From contig JACQII010000009.1 in the NCBI GenBank assembly GCA_016198585.1, positions 1 to 50,721 of the forward strand: a DNA stretch of 50,721 nt, read 5' to 3'. Position 1 is the stretch's first letter; each line of letters starts with the position of its first letter. Position numbers and translations under genes: made by a program. Shown here piece after piece: positions 7,843 to 16,769 of the stretch. A model generated the notes under the pieces. The model did no database searches, had not been told where the DNA came from, and was given only the letters and a program-made list of their open reading frames with translations. The stretch comes from Candidatus Aenigmatarchaeota archaeon. Its GTDB lineage: Archaea > Aenigmatarchaeota > Aenigmatarchaeia > QMZP01.

Positions 7843-9267
7843 GTGAGCGACGTTCTGGAGAAGCGCTACGCCAGCGGCCGGATGCGGGAACTCTGGACGT
7901 CCCCGCGCAAGTACCTGGGCTGGCGTGACGTGTGGATCGCCGTCGCTGAGGCCCAGATGGAGCTCGGCGCGCCAGTCACCCGTGAACAGGTCGACGACCT
8001 GCGGGCCCACCGCGATGACATCGACTACGCGCGCGCCCTGGAGATCGAGCGGCAGACCAAGCACGACGTGGCGGCCCACCGCCGGCACTACGCGGAAGTC
8101 GCGCCGATCGGCGGGAAGGTGCTCATGCTTTCCATGACCAGCGACAACACGACCAGTCCGCAGGAGGCGATGCAGATCCGCGACGCACTGGACCTGGTTC
8201 TTGAGGAAACGGCGGGCGTGGTCCACCATCTGGGCGCCCAGGCCGACCGCTACAAAGACATGGCGTGCTGCGGCTATACCCACTTCCAGCGAGCCCAACC
8301 GACGACGATCGGCAAACGGATCGCCCTCTGGGGGCAAGAGTTCTCGGACGCGCTCGCCTCGCTCGAATATCGCAAAGACCACCTACGATGGGGAGGTATC
8401 CGCGGCGCGACCGGCACCCAGGAAGCTCTCCTGTCGCTCTTCCAGGGCGACGAGCGGAAGATTGCCGAGTTCGAGCGCCGCGTCGGCGAGAAGCTCGGCC
8501 TCGGGAAGGCGTACACGCTCACTGGCCAGACCCCTCCGCGATCAGGAGAATACCACGTCCTCTCCGCCCTTGCCGAAGTGGGCATCGCCGGACAGAAGTT
8601 CGGCGGCGATCTCCGGTTGCTCTGGAGCACGAAGCAGGTCGGCGAGCCGTTCGGAGAAGGGCAGGTCGGTTCGAACGCGATGGCCTACAAACAGAACCCG
8701 TCTCGGGCGGAGCGGATGTGCGGCCTTGCCCGCAAGCTGTACGGATACGCCCATGAAGCGGCGGACATCCCGGGACAGCAGTGGCTTGAGCGGTCACTGG
8801 ATGACTCCGCGCAGCGGCGCATCAATCTCGAGGACGCGTTCCTCTGCACGGACGCGGTCCTGCAGCTCGGCATGTACGTCGCTGAAGGGCTCCGTGTCTA
8901 CCCCGGTCCCGTGGGCAGGGAGCTGCGCGAGCACCTGACCTTCGCTGCCACGGAAAACATCATCACTGCGGCCACGGCGAAGGGCGCATCCCGCGACGCT
9001 GTCCACGAGCGCGTGCGAGTCCACAGTCGGGACGTTCAAGAAGCGTTGCTGACCGATCCGGCAGCGCAGAATGACCTGATCGCGCGGCTCGCACAGGATC
9101 CTGGGGTCGGACTTTCGCAGGACGAGATCGAGGCTGTTCTCGGCGACGGCCGCCGGTTTGTCGGCCGCGCGTCCCGGCAAGTGGATGAGTATGTCAGGGA
9201 CGTGGTGGAACCGATCCGCCAGCGGTACCCGACAGTCGCATCGTTGCATTCAGAAGTCAGCGTGTAG
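7843..9267 (+). CDS. purB: Adenylosuccinate lyase
   Basis: Catalyses fumarate elimination from SAICAR and from adenylosuccinate, the step after PurC and the last step to AMP. The 474 residues contain SMTSDNTTSPQE near the N-terminal third, the TGQTPPRSGEYH region, and the fumarase/lyase superfamily signature GSNAMAYKQNP. The open frame runs upstream inside purC. GTG 7843 is chosen because it sits just after the purC stop, has AGGAGG about 9-15 bases before it, and starts the conserved sequence SDVLEKRYASGRM. This is one of the few Shine-Dalgarno-led starts here, as expected for an internal operon gene. Confidence 0.92.
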   Translation: MSDVLEKRYASGRMRELWTSPRKYLGWRDVWIAVAEAQMELGAPVTREQVDDLRAHRDDIDYARALEIERQTKHDVAAHRRHYAEVAPIGGKVLMLSMTSDNTTSPQEAMQIRDALDLVLEETAGVVHHLGAQADRYKDMACCGYTHFQRAQPTTIGKRIALWGQEFSDALASLEYRKDHLRWGGIRGATGTQEALLSLFQGDERKIAEFERRVGEKLGLGKAYTLTGQTPPRSGEYHVLSALAEVGIAGQKFGGDLRLLWSTKQVGEPFGEGQVGSNAMAYKQNPSRAERMCGLARKLYGYAHEAADIPGQQWLERSLDDSAQRRINLEDAFLCTDAVLQLGMYVAEGLRVYPGPVGRELREHLTFAATENIITAATAKGASRDAVHERVRVHSRDVQEALLTDPAAQNDLIARLAQDPGVGLSQDEIEAVLGDGRRFVGRASRQVDEYVRDVVEPIRQRYPTVASLHSEVSV

Positions 9268-9269
9268 TC

Positions 9270-10985
9270 CTATCCAGGCCGGTGCACGAATGAGTCGATG
9301 CGCGCGGCCCGCAGGATCTTGATGTACTGCATGCGCTGGTTCTCGGTCGGCACGAGGCCTTCCTTGATGACCCGGCCCCCGGGGATGCGGGCAGTGAACC
9401 GGACCGGTGATCGCGGGTTCGCAGGCGCCGCGAGGGCGACTGCAGGGGCGGCGGGGCGCGCCGGGATCTGGTCAGTCCTTTGGGCAGGCACCGGGACCTC
9501 CGGCGGCCGCTGGAGGCCGTGCAGCGCCAGGGGCTGGTCCTGCACGTACGGGAGTCCGGCCTTGAGCGCGACCTCCGCCTTCATGATCTCCAGGCCGAGG
9601 TCGAGGGCGTGGGCCGGCAGCGAGACTGCGTCAGCCCGCACGAGGTGGTCGCGGAGCTCCTCTCCTGATCGGCCGCGGAACTCGCCGATCTTCTCGCCTC
9701 CAGGACCGGTATGCTCGAGCACGATTTCACCGTGGTTGGCAGCGATGAGGAAGTTGCCGCGCGGGTCCAGGCGCTCAAGGTGCCGGCGGTGGAGGTGGTC
9801 CCGGGTCACGTGCTGCGCCCACTCCCAGGTGTCGCGGTAGAGATGTGCAGATTGGGAGAGGATCATCAGCTCGCCAAGAGTGATCGGCCGGCGGAGCCGC
9901 TGCTCCAACTCCTGCCGGATCTCCTCCTGGAGGGTCCGCAGGCCGAACGCATTCTCCGGATAGCCTTCGAACATGTCGTGGGAGCGGAAGATGCACGTCA
10001 TCACCAGCTTGTCGCCGGCGAGCCGGAGCCAGACGTGGTTGAGGCAGGGGCTGCCGCCGATCTCGAGGTCCTTGGTCGGGTCCCAGAGTCCGATCACCAC
10101 CGCCCTGCTGACCGGCTCCCGCGAGAGCTTGTCGACCGCGCGCTTCACCTGGTCAGTCCCGAACCAGGACCGCATCCGGGAACCGTAGGTGTACTCGTTC
10201 TGGTGGATCCCTCCGGGAAGGTCGCGGGTGATGCGCGGGATGTACGCCCGGATCCGGGACGCGTCGCACGGCAGGTAGTCAGGGATGAAGAAGTTGGCCG
10301 GGTCCTCCTCCTCGATGATCGAGAGCAGGTTCAGGATTTCCCGCTGCGGTTCGTCGTAATGCGTCTCGGATTCCCGGCCGAATTTGAGGATTGCATCGAG
10401 GATCTTGAGCCAGGCCTCGGCGACGGTCTTCCCCCGGACGACGTGGCCGGCCTGTTCGCCGACCCTGGCCTGCACCTGCTCGTCGGCCTTCTCGAACACG
10501 CGCTTCTCGCGCGTCGCGGCAGGGAGCTGCAGCCCAGCGAAGTCGAAGGTCGCGATATCCGGGACCCGTACAGCGGCGACCGACGTCCGGAGGGATTCCA
10601 GCGCGTCTGCGGGAATGTCGAGCCCGATGTAGCCCTCGAACTCGCTCTTCACCCGCCAGACCGGTTTCCTGGTGATCTTGGTCTCCCCGCGCTCGAACCC
10701 GTTCCTGAAGAAGTCCAGCAGCACGATTCCGGACTTGGAGAAGTCCACGCCGGTCACCACCAGCCCGCCGATCTGGGGGTTGGCGAGCAGGTTCCTCACC
10801 AGGAGGTCCAGTCCCCGTTCAGCGGAGAAGAGCTGTCCCATCACTGCATACCGGTCAGGCGGGACCTTCTTCGCCATCTCGCTGACCTTCGACCAGAGCG
10901 TCACGATGGCAACGCGGCTCTCCGGGCTGCCCGTCGCGAGCTTGTTCGAGGAAGTTGCATTCTCCTGCAGGATCGAGGCAAACAT
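9270..10985 (-). CDS. thyA: Thymidylate synthase with N-terminal DUF4346/MtrA-like domain
   Basis: Methylates dUMP to dTMP. The 571 residues have an N-terminal domain (about 40-170) resembling DUF4346, related to methyltransferase subunit A without its cofactor, with ERGLDLLVRNLLANPQIGGLVVTG. The thymidylate synthase domain (about 185-430) has the nucleophile in GSPCLNHVW and FRSHDMFEGYPENAFGL in the substrate-binding part, the archaeal/methanogen form. A Pro/Ala-rich linker (about 500-530) and a short C-terminal domain follow. A TATA-like element at 11001-11012 is about 22 bp from ATG 10985. The one-carbon donor (folate or methanopterin type) is not decidable from sequence. The stop lies 2 bases from the end of purB, facing it. 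Confidence 0.83.
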   Translation of the reverse strand: MFASILQENATSSNKLATGSPESRVAIVTLWSKVSEMAKKVPPDRYAVMGQLFSAERGLDLLVRNLLANPQIGGLVVTGVDFSKSGIVLLDFFRNGFERGETKITRKPVWRVKSEFEGYIGLDIPADALESLRTSVAAVRVPDIATFDFAGLQLPAATREKRVFEKADEQVQARVGEQAGHVVRGKTVAEAWLKILDAILKFGRESETHYDEPQREILNLLSIIEEEDPANFFIPDYLPCDASRIRAYIPRITRDLPGGIHQNEYTYGSRMRSWFGTDQVKRAVDKLSREPVSRAVVIGLWDPTKDLEIGGSPCLNHVWLRLAGDKLVMTCIFRSHDMFEGYPENAFGLRTLQEEIRQELEQRLRRPITLGELMILSQSAHLYRDTWEWAQHVTRDHLHRRHLERLDPRGNFLIAANHGEIVLEHTGPGGEKIGEFRGRSGEELRDHLVRADAVSLPAHALDLGLEIMKAEVALKAGLPYVQDQPLALHGLQRPPEVPVPAQRTDQIPARPAAPAVALAAPANPRSPVRFTARIPGGRVIKEGLVPTENQRMQYIKILRAARIDSFVHRPG

Positions 10986-11030
10986 AGGAAGTACTGCGAG
11001 GGAAATAATTTAAGGTGATCAGTCGCTAGG

Positions 11031-13472
11031 CTACTCCGCAGGCGGGAGCTCAACCCCGAGGACCTTGGATTCTCCGCCGTTCATGGTGACGCCGAAGATC
11101 TGGTCCGCCTCGCGGACGAGGGAGTCGTTGTGGGAGATGATCAGGAACTGCGCGTCCTTGGACTGCTTCTTGAGGAGGTTGACGATCTTCTGGGTGTTGA
11201 CCTTGTCGAGGGTTGCGTCGGCCTCGTCGAGGACGTAGAACGGCGCAGGCTTGTGCTTCTGCAGCGCGAACAGGAAGGAGAACGCGGTCAGGGTCTTCTC
11301 CCCGCCGGACATACTGTCGATCTGCAGCAGCCGCTTCCCGGGAGGCGAGGCCTTGAGCAGCAGCCCGGTGTCCAGGTTCTTCGGGTCCTCCAGAATCAGT
11401 TCAGCGTCGCCGCCGGTCAGGTCGCGGTAGACCTGCCTGAAGTTCTTGCCGATCGCCTCCATGGTGTGGTAGAACGTCTCCCTCCGGCGTTCTTCGATCT
11501 TCTCGATCGAGTCGTGGATGGCCCGCCGCTCCTCAGCGATCTTGTCCACCTTTTCCTTGAACTCCTCGAATTCCTCGAGCAGGGAGTCGAACTCCTTCAG
11601 CGACTTGAGGTTGACCGGGCCCAGCTCCCGGAGCCGCGCCTCCACGTCGGCCTCCCGCTGCCGCATCGCCGGCACGCTCAAGGCGACGGTCGTGGTCGGC
11701 GACTTCACCTGGAGCTTGAGGCTGTCGAAACGGGCCTCGAAACGGGCCTTCTGGATGTTGAGTTTGCCGATCTCCTGTTGGAGCCCGAGCCGCAGTTCGT
11801 AGGCCTGCCGGCGCTGGTCGCGCAACTGCTCGAGCCGCTGGTCGATGCCCTGGCGGTCCTTCTCCACGTCGAACGTCCTGGTCTTCTTCTCCTTGTCCGC
11901 GAGCTTGGACAGCTCCTTCGCGAGAACGGCGACCTCATCTTCGACCTTCTCGACCTGGGCGATCAGGTCGTTCTTCTCCTTCAGATAGCCTCGCACGTCG
12001 CCGCCCCCGCCGGCGCGGCGGTAGTAGCCGCCCGTCACCGCGCCCGAAGCCTCAACCAGGTCGCCGTCCAGGCTGACCATGCGGATCCGCTGCCGCTGCA
12101 GGATCTCCTTCGCGGTCTCGATGTCCTTCACCGCGGCTGTCCGGCCGAAGACGAACTCCATGGCCGGCGCGTACTTGGCGTCGAAATGGATCAGGGTCGA
12201 GAGCCAGCCGATGCAGCCCGCGGGCAGGCCCTGGGGGCGGAAGGACTGGATCTTGTCCAGCGGCAGGAAGCGGGCGCGGCCGAGCTTGTTCTTCTTCAGG
12301 TGGTTCACACAGCGGACTGCGGTCTCCATCCGGTCGACCACGATGTCCCGCAGGTGGCCTCCCGCGGCGACGTCGACGGCCGTCCGGTACTGGGCCGGGA
12401 CGACGATCAGCTCCTGGAGAACGCCTTTCACTCCCGGGAGGGTGAGGACGTCCTTCAGGGCGGGATGGATCTTGCTGTCCAGGTGGCTGACCCGGTCGAT
12501 CAGCGAGTCCAGCCGGCCGATCTCCCGCTGCAGCGACTCGACGCGCGCCTTGCGGCCTTCGATGCCCGACTGCAGCTGCGCGATCTGGCGGGAGACTTCG
12601 ATCTGGCCCGAGGCCTGGATCACCTCCTTCGTCAGGGTCGTGAGGGCCTTCTCCTCCTTCTCGAGGGCAGTGTCCAGCCGTGCGATCTCCTTCTCGGCCT
12701 GGGCGAACTCCTTCTCCTTCGCCGCGACCTCCTGACCGACCTTCTCCAGCGCATCTTTCGCGGTGGAGAACTCCTTCAGCACGATCGCGTCCTTGAGCTT
12801 CTCCAGTTCCTCGGTGAGCTTGGTATATTCAACGGCCGCGTCATGCTCTGCCCGGAGCTTCTCCATGACGCTGCCCTTCTCGGCGAGCAGGATCTCCGCC
12901 TCCCGGACCTTCTCCTCGACCTTCTCCAATTCTTTCAAGGCCTTGACCCGCTTCTCATCATACTCCTTGATCCCGGAGATCTCGTCGAGGATCTTCCGGC
13001 GCTGGACCGCGTCCATCTCCACGACGTGGTTGACGTCACCCTGCTGGATGATGTTGTGGCCGTCCGGGTGGATGCCGGCCTGGGCGAGGATGTCCACGAC
13101 CTGCTGGCGGGTGACGACCCGGCCGTTGAGGCGGTAGGTGGAGACGCCCTTCTTGTTGATCCGCCTGCCGACCGAGACCTCCTTCTCCGGGAGCGGGAGG
13201 TGGCCGCTGTTGTTGTCGAGGACGAGGATGACCGACGCGTGGTCGGACGATTCCTTGGACTGGCTGCCGTGGAAGATCAGGTCCTCGGTCTTCTTGGCCC
13301 GCAGCGACCGGCTGGACGACCGGCCGAGCACGAAGGAGATCGCGTCGCCTATATTCGATTTTCCCGATCCGTTCGGGCCGGTGATGGCAGAGAAGCCGGC
13401 CGGCAGCGGAATCGAGGTCTTGCGCTTGAAGGATTTGAACCCCTGCAAAACAAGACGCTGCATCCGCACCAT
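11031..13472 (-). CDS. smc: Chromosome segregation protein SMC, short-armed
   Basis: A structural-maintenance-of-chromosomes ATPase that organises DNA. Walker A is GPNGSGKSN (about residue 32), the hinge is at about 335-490 (LPGVKGVLQELIVVP to GAVTGGYYRRAG), the ABC signature is DSMSGGEKTLTAF, Walker B is FYVLDEADATLD, and the switch is ISHND. The total of 813 residues is well below the usual 1150-1200. The difference lies in both coiled-coil arms (about 150 and 125 residues), while head, hinge and joint (GPVNLKSLKEF) are intact. ATG 13472 (MVRMQRL) is preferred over 13517 because a TATA-like box at about 13495-13505 lies 27 bp upstream of it. No ScpA/B gene is adjacent. Confidence 0.93.
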   Translation of the reverse strand: MVRMQRLVLQGFKSFKRKTSIPLPAGFSAITGPNGSGKSNIGDAISFVLGRSSSRSLRAKKTEDLIFHGSQSKESSDHASVILVLDNNSGHLPLPEKEVSVGRRINKKGVSTYRLNGRVVTRQQVVDILAQAGIHPDGHNIIQQGDVNHVVEMDAVQRRKILDEISGIKEYDEKRVKALKELEKVEEKVREAEILLAEKGSVMEKLRAEHDAAVEYTKLTEELEKLKDAIVLKEFSTAKDALEKVGQEVAAKEKEFAQAEKEIARLDTALEKEEKALTTLTKEVIQASGQIEVSRQIAQLQSGIEGRKARVESLQREIGRLDSLIDRVSHLDSKIHPALKDVLTLPGVKGVLQELIVVPAQYRTAVDVAAGGHLRDIVVDRMETAVRCVNHLKKNKLGRARFLPLDKIQSFRPQGLPAGCIGWLSTLIHFDAKYAPAMEFVFGRTAAVKDIETAKEILQRQRIRMVSLDGDLVEASGAVTGGYYRRAGGGGDVRGYLKEKNDLIAQVEKVEDEVAVLAKELSKLADKEKKTRTFDVEKDRQGIDQRLEQLRDQRRQAYELRLGLQQEIGKLNIQKARFEARFDSLKLQVKSPTTTVALSVPAMRQREADVEARLRELGPVNLKSLKEFDSLLEEFEEFKEKVDKIAEERRAIHDSIEKIEERRRETFYHTMEAIGKNFRQVYRDLTGGDAELILEDPKNLDTGLLLKASPPGKRLLQIDSMSGGEKTLTAFSFLFALQKHKPAPFYVLDEADATLDKVNTQKIVNLLKKQSKDAQFLIISHNDSLVREADQIFGVTMNGGESKVLGVELPPAE

Positions 13473-13593
13473 ACCATACCTATGCCCGCCGCGCGTATTT
13501 ATTTGCCGCAGCCGCAAAGTCAGGGGCGGCGTTTTGCTGAAGGGCCAGCGACGCGCCTCCGGATTTATACCTTCGCGACCGTAATACTACACC

Positions 13594-14343
13594 ATGATCG
13601 AGGCCCTGATCAACCTCCGCGAGATGGAGGAGCGCCCGTACCTGACTTTCGTCTGGGCCTTCCTGATCACCACCGTCGCCATCATCATCACCTCGCAGTT
13701 CCGGTCTGTCCAGGGCATCAGCTTCGGCTTCTTCGCCGTCCTCTTCACCATCATCCCGTCGGTCTACTTCCTGACGGTCCTCATCCGTCGCGAGGAGCGG
13801 CGGGAGGAGAAGGGCGACCGCTTCTGGGAGATCCACGGCCGGGACATCGGGATCCTGCTCCTCTTCTTCTTCGGGATCACCCTGGCCTTCGCGGTCTGGT
13901 CCTTCATCCTGCCCGACGGCAGCTTCAGTACCCAGGTGGACAAGATCCAGGAGATCCGCGGGGCAGTCACCCAGCCCGGCGCCTTCGAAGCCATCCTGGC
14001 CAACAACATCCAGGTCATGGTCGTCTCCTTCATCCTCTCCCTGGTGTTCGGCGCCGGTGCCGTGTTCATCATCGTCTGGAACGCCTCGGTCCTGGGCGTC
14101 TACATCGGCCAGATCTCCCAGGCCCTGGAGCACATACCCCTCGTATCCCTGGGCTTCCTCCCCCACGGCATCCCCGAGATCGGAGGCTACCTGGCGGCTG
14201 CCTTGGCCGGCGGCATCCTCTCGGCCTCGATCCTCCGCCGGCGGGAGGACATCATGGGTCGGATCCTCCTGGACAGCCTGAAGCTCCTGGGGCTGGGCGT
14301 CCTGCTGATCGTGGTCGGCGCCTGGATCGAGGTCTACGTCTAG
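13594..14343 (+). CDS. SpoIIM-family (DUF95) integral membrane protein
   Basis: A 249-residue protein with about six transmembrane helices (20-35, 42-62, 86-108, 140-170, 180-210 and 225-245). The NNIQVMVVSF segment, the small-residue-rich helices after it, and LGFLPHGIPEIGGYLAAALAGG are the conserved features of the SpoIIM/DUF95 family. In bacteria SpoIIM acts in spore-engulfment membrane remodelling. Archaea do not sporulate, and the archaeal role is unknown. The TATA box ATTTATACC (13562-13570) lies about 27 bp before the ATG, so the mRNA is leaderless. Confidence 0.85.
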   Translation: MIEALINLREMEERPYLTFVWAFLITTVAIIITSQFRSVQGISFGFFAVLFTIIPSVYFLTVLIRREERREEKGDRFWEIHGRDIGILLLFFFGITLAFAVWSFILPDGSFSTQVDKIQEIRGAVTQPGAFEAILANNIQVMVVSFILSLVFGAGAVFIIVWNASVLGVYIGQISQALEHIPLVSLGFLPHGIPEIGGYLAAALAGGILSASILRRREDIMGRILLDSLKLLGLGVLLIVVGAWIEVYV

Positions 14344-14470
14344 CCCGGGCCGGCAGGTTCGGAAGGCCTCGGAGTGAGGGGAGACTTGACGAGCAGCGGA
14401 GGGGGGTTCCCATCCGGAAACGGCCTGCGGGACGGGTCGGCCTGCTTTATAAACCTTTCCAAAGAGAACC
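14344..14470. other. GC-rich gene-free stretch
   Basis: Between spoIIM and the promoter at 14471-14480 lies a GC-rich stretch with several short self-complementary segments and a second TATA-like CTTTATAAACC at 14449-14459. I see no convincing ORF and cannot assign it to an RNA family. Confidence 0.3.
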
Positions 14471-14480
14471 TTTAAATATA
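14471..14480 (+). promoter_or_regulatory. TATA box of the leader minicistron and small membrane protein gene
   Basis: TTTAAATATA centred 27 bp before ATG 14503 predicts that the transcript begins at the minicistron start codon rather than at the main gene. Confidence 0.55.
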
Positions 14481-14502
14481 ACCTGTCAGTAACTACATTT
14501 TG

Positions 14503-14544
14503 ATGGGTATGGCAGAACCTGAACACCGCTGTGCCCGTTTATAA
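14503..14544 (+). CDS. Leaderless leader minicistron (13 codons)
   Basis: ATG 14503 opens the reading frame MGMAEPEHRCARL and stops with TAA at 14542-14544. The TATA box at 14471-14480 puts transcription start on this ATG. The following gene has its own Shine-Dalgarno sequence (GGTGGT, 14551-14556). Translation of the tiny ORF probably precedes that of the main ORF and may couple to or regulate it. No peptide evidence is available. Confidence 0.45.
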   Translation: MGMAEPEHRCARL

Positions 14545-14561
14545 AAAAAAGGTGGTAGCTA

Positions 14562-14837
14562 ATGGCACTCTTCGGAGGATTGTGGGATGCAGCCGTCGTG
14601 ATCTTCCTCGTACTCGTCTTTGCCGAGTACATGAAGGTCAGGACCAAGGCAACCAAGCAGTTCAACTGGATCGCCGGTAGCGGATTGCTCGTACTGTTGG
14701 CTGCGGCGTCCTCGTGGATCAGCGTTGCCGGAAACAGTGTTGTTTCAGGGGCAACCACCCTCTTCGGTGTGATCGCCTGGATCATGCTCCTCATCGGGGC
14801 ACTCTGGGGCGCACTGGAGCTCACCAAGGCCAAGTAA
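14562..14837 (+). CDS. Small three-helix membrane protein
   Basis: A 91-residue protein with about three hydrophobic helices (residues 6-22, 38-55 and 66-86), separated by a basic loop (KVRTKATKQFNW) and ending TKAK. The start at 14562 is supported by AGGTGGT five bases upstream, complementary to the archaeal 16S 3' end. An oligo-T terminator follows. Codon use is typical of a well-expressed gene, and the isolated transcription unit with its own leader ORF suggests regulated expression. Family and role are not recognised. Confidence 0.72.
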   Translation: MALFGGLWDAAVVIFLVLVFAEYMKVRTKATKQFNWIAGSGLLVLLAAASSWISVAGNSVVSGATTLFGVIAWIMLLIGALWGALELTKAK

Positions 14838-14843
14838 GTCTTG

Positions 14844-14887
14844 GGGTAAAGGCTTTGTTTTTTTACCCTTTTTCTTTATTTTTCTCC
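14844..14887 (+). terminator. Hairpin plus T-tract terminator
   Basis: GGGTAAA (14844-14850) can pair with TTTACCC (14872-14878), and T runs occur within the loop and immediately after (to 14887). It lies just after the stop at 14837. Confidence 0.6.
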
Positions 14888-15033
14888 TGTTCCTGGCGAA
14901 GCGCGGTTCGCCACCCGCGGGAAGTCCCCGTCAGTGTGCCAGGAACGCTGTCTGGATGAGGGCAGGTCCTCTCCAGGACGGCCGGCCACCCTATTTAAAG
15001 GCGATCGTGCAATCTGTAATACTCGTGGTCGCC

Positions 15034-16248
15034 ATGGGGTATGATGCCATTATCGTCGGCGGCGGTCCCGCGGGATCGATCGCCGCCATGTACTTGAAGC
15101 GGGCAGGGAAGAAGGTCCTGCTCGTGGACAAGGCCAAGTTTCCCCGTGACAAGGTCTGCGGCGACGCCCAGGGGAGGAAGCTGGCCACGGTCATGAAGGA
15201 CCTGGGCATCTACGACGACTACCGGAAGCTGCCCGGCCACCCCATCTTCGGCCTGCGGCTCTCGTCGCCCAACGGCGTCCAGATCGACATGGACCTGATC
15301 GACCGGGCGACCGGGACCCCCGGCTACATCGTCCGCCGGATGGACCTCGACCACTTCCTCTTCAGCAAGGCCAAGAAGTTCGGGGTCCAGACCCTGGAGC
15401 GGACGGCCGTGGAAGAGGTGCTCTTCAGTCCTGAGGGCAGCATCACCGGCCTGCAGTGCCGGCACCTGGACACCAAGCAGGAAACCACCCTCACCGCGAC
15501 GGTCTACCTCGCGGCGGACGGGGCCGACAGCGTCTTCGCCAAGAAGCTCGGCATCAAGAACCCGCCCGAGCACTTCATCGTCGCCCTCCGGGCCTACTAC
15601 AAGAACGTCGAGGGCATGGGCGATCTGATCGAGATCCACCTCCTGAAGAAGATCCTTCCGGGATATTTCTGGATCTTCCCCCTCCCCAACAAGGAGGCCA
15701 ACGTGGGCATCGGCATGGTCATCAAGGACAAGAACGACAAGAACATCAACCTGGTCGACGAACTCAAGGCGGCTATCGCCTCGAATCCGCTCTTCACCGA
15801 GCGGTTCAAAGGGGCAGAGCTCGTCGGCGGGATCAAGGCATGGAACCTACCCGTCGCCTCCTACCGCCGGCCCTGTACTGGACCGAACTACCTGCTCCTG
15901 GGCGATGCGGCCAGCCTGATCGACCCCCTCTCCGGGGAAGGCGTCGGCACGGCAGCGATCTCAGCCAAGCACGCCGCCGCGACAGCACTCCAGGCCATGG
16001 AGAAAGGCCCCTCCCGCGACCTTCTCGCGGCTTACGAACAGGCCCTCTGGGCCGAGATCGGGGAGGAGATCAAGGCCGACTACCGGATCCAGAGGCTCGG
16101 CCACCGGTTCCCCTTCCTTTTGAATAAGCTGATGAGCAAGGCGGCCAAGAACCAGGAGTTCAGGAAGAAGTTCGAGGCCATGCTCCCCTACACTGAGGGA
16201 AAAGAGCGCATCGGGGCCTGGCGCTTCGTCGCCAGCCTGTTCTTCTGA
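15034..16248 (+). CDS. Geranylgeranyl reductase family FAD-dependent oxidoreductase
   Basis: Probably saturates the isoprenoid chains of archaeal ether lipids. The 404 residues start with the FAD-binding Rossmann motif (DAIIVGGGPAGS, then DKAKFPRDKVCGDAQG with the family cysteine). The second flavin motif is LLLGDAASLIDPLSGEGVGTA near residue 290. YFWIFPLPNKEANVGIGMV is the conserved reductase-family segment. The upstream-extended frame has no conserved residues. ATG 15034 begins the fold, though GTG 15025 would be an even better fit to the TATA box at 14992-14999 (29 bp) if leaderless. Geranylgeranyl chains on lipid, quinone or dolichol are all possible substrates. Confidence 0.88.
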   Translation: MGYDAIIVGGGPAGSIAAMYLKRAGKKVLLVDKAKFPRDKVCGDAQGRKLATVMKDLGIYDDYRKLPGHPIFGLRLSSPNGVQIDMDLIDRATGTPGYIVRRMDLDHFLFSKAKKFGVQTLERTAVEEVLFSPEGSITGLQCRHLDTKQETTLTATVYLAADGADSVFAKKLGIKNPPEHFIVALRAYYKNVEGMGDLIEIHLLKKILPGYFWIFPLPNKEANVGIGMVIKDKNDKNINLVDELKAAIASNPLFTERFKGAELVGGIKAWNLPVASYRRPCTGPNYLLLGDAASLIDPLSGEGVGTAAISAKHAAATALQAMEKGPSRDLLAAYEQALWAEIGEEIKADYRIQRLGHRFPFLLNKLMSKAAKNQEFRKKFEAMLPYTEGKERIGAWRFVASLFF

Positions 16249-16278
16249 GCTTTAAGCCCCATCCTCCAAGGAGAGCGT

Positions 16279-16737
16279 ATGGCACTCACCTTCAGGAAGG
16301 CAACGATGAAGGATTGGAGGACGGTTTCCGTTCTCGAGGAGAGCGCCTCAGGCAGCAACACCTACGTCCCCATCACCGCTGAGGCCGAGGTCAAGGGCTA
16401 CGTGAGGAAGAGCCGCATCTTTCTGATCCTCGACGGAAGGAAACCCGTCGGCACCGTGTCCTATGAGGTGAAGGCCCCGGGCCATGCGCATATCGATGGC
16501 TTGACCGTCGCGCCCGGTCACCAACGCCAAGGAATTGCATCGAAAGCCATGGCGTTCCTCATGAAGGAACTGGAACCCTTTCCACGTGTGGACCTCGTCG
16601 TCCATCCGCACAACACGGTCGCGGTCAGGCTCTATCTGAAGTATGGGTTCCACATCGAAGGGTGGAAGGAGAATCACTTCGGGGACGGGGAACCTCGGAT
16701 CGTGTTGGTGAAAGAACAGAAGCCCCGCAAGCGCTAG
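16279..16737 (+). CDS. GNAT-family N-acetyltransferase
   Basis: A 152-residue single-domain GNAT. The acetyl-CoA pyrophosphate loop is visible as VAPGHQRQGIASKAM (Q/RxxGxG/A type, about residues 79-93), preceded by the beta-4 strand IDGLTV and followed by RLYLKYGFHIEGW (motif B). Substrates may be a protein N terminus, an amino acid or a small molecule, and sequence does not say. A TATA-like CTTTAAGCC (16248-16256) lies 27 bp from the ATG, so it is its own leaderless unit. Confidence 0.88.
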   Translation: MALTFRKATMKDWRTVSVLEESASGSNTYVPITAEAEVKGYVRKSRIFLILDGRKPVGTVSYEVKAPGHAHIDGLTVAPGHQRQGIASKAMAFLMKELEPFPRVDLVVHPHNTVAVRLYLKYGFHIEGWKENHFGDGEPRIVLVKEQKPRKR

Positions 16738-16769
16738 CCAGACTTGCCCCTTCCCCAAGGAACGCGAAA

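Noticed and set aside
14344-14470. Structured RNA gene such as RNase P RNA
   Set aside because: Too short and without the conserved RNase P core sequences. No promoter precedes it.
11130-14492. 1120-codon plus-strand frame opposite smc
   Set aside because: Antisense shadow produced by high-GC codon bias. The minus strand encodes clear SMC motifs, and the plus product is a low-complexity Leu/Asp/Arg-rich sequence.
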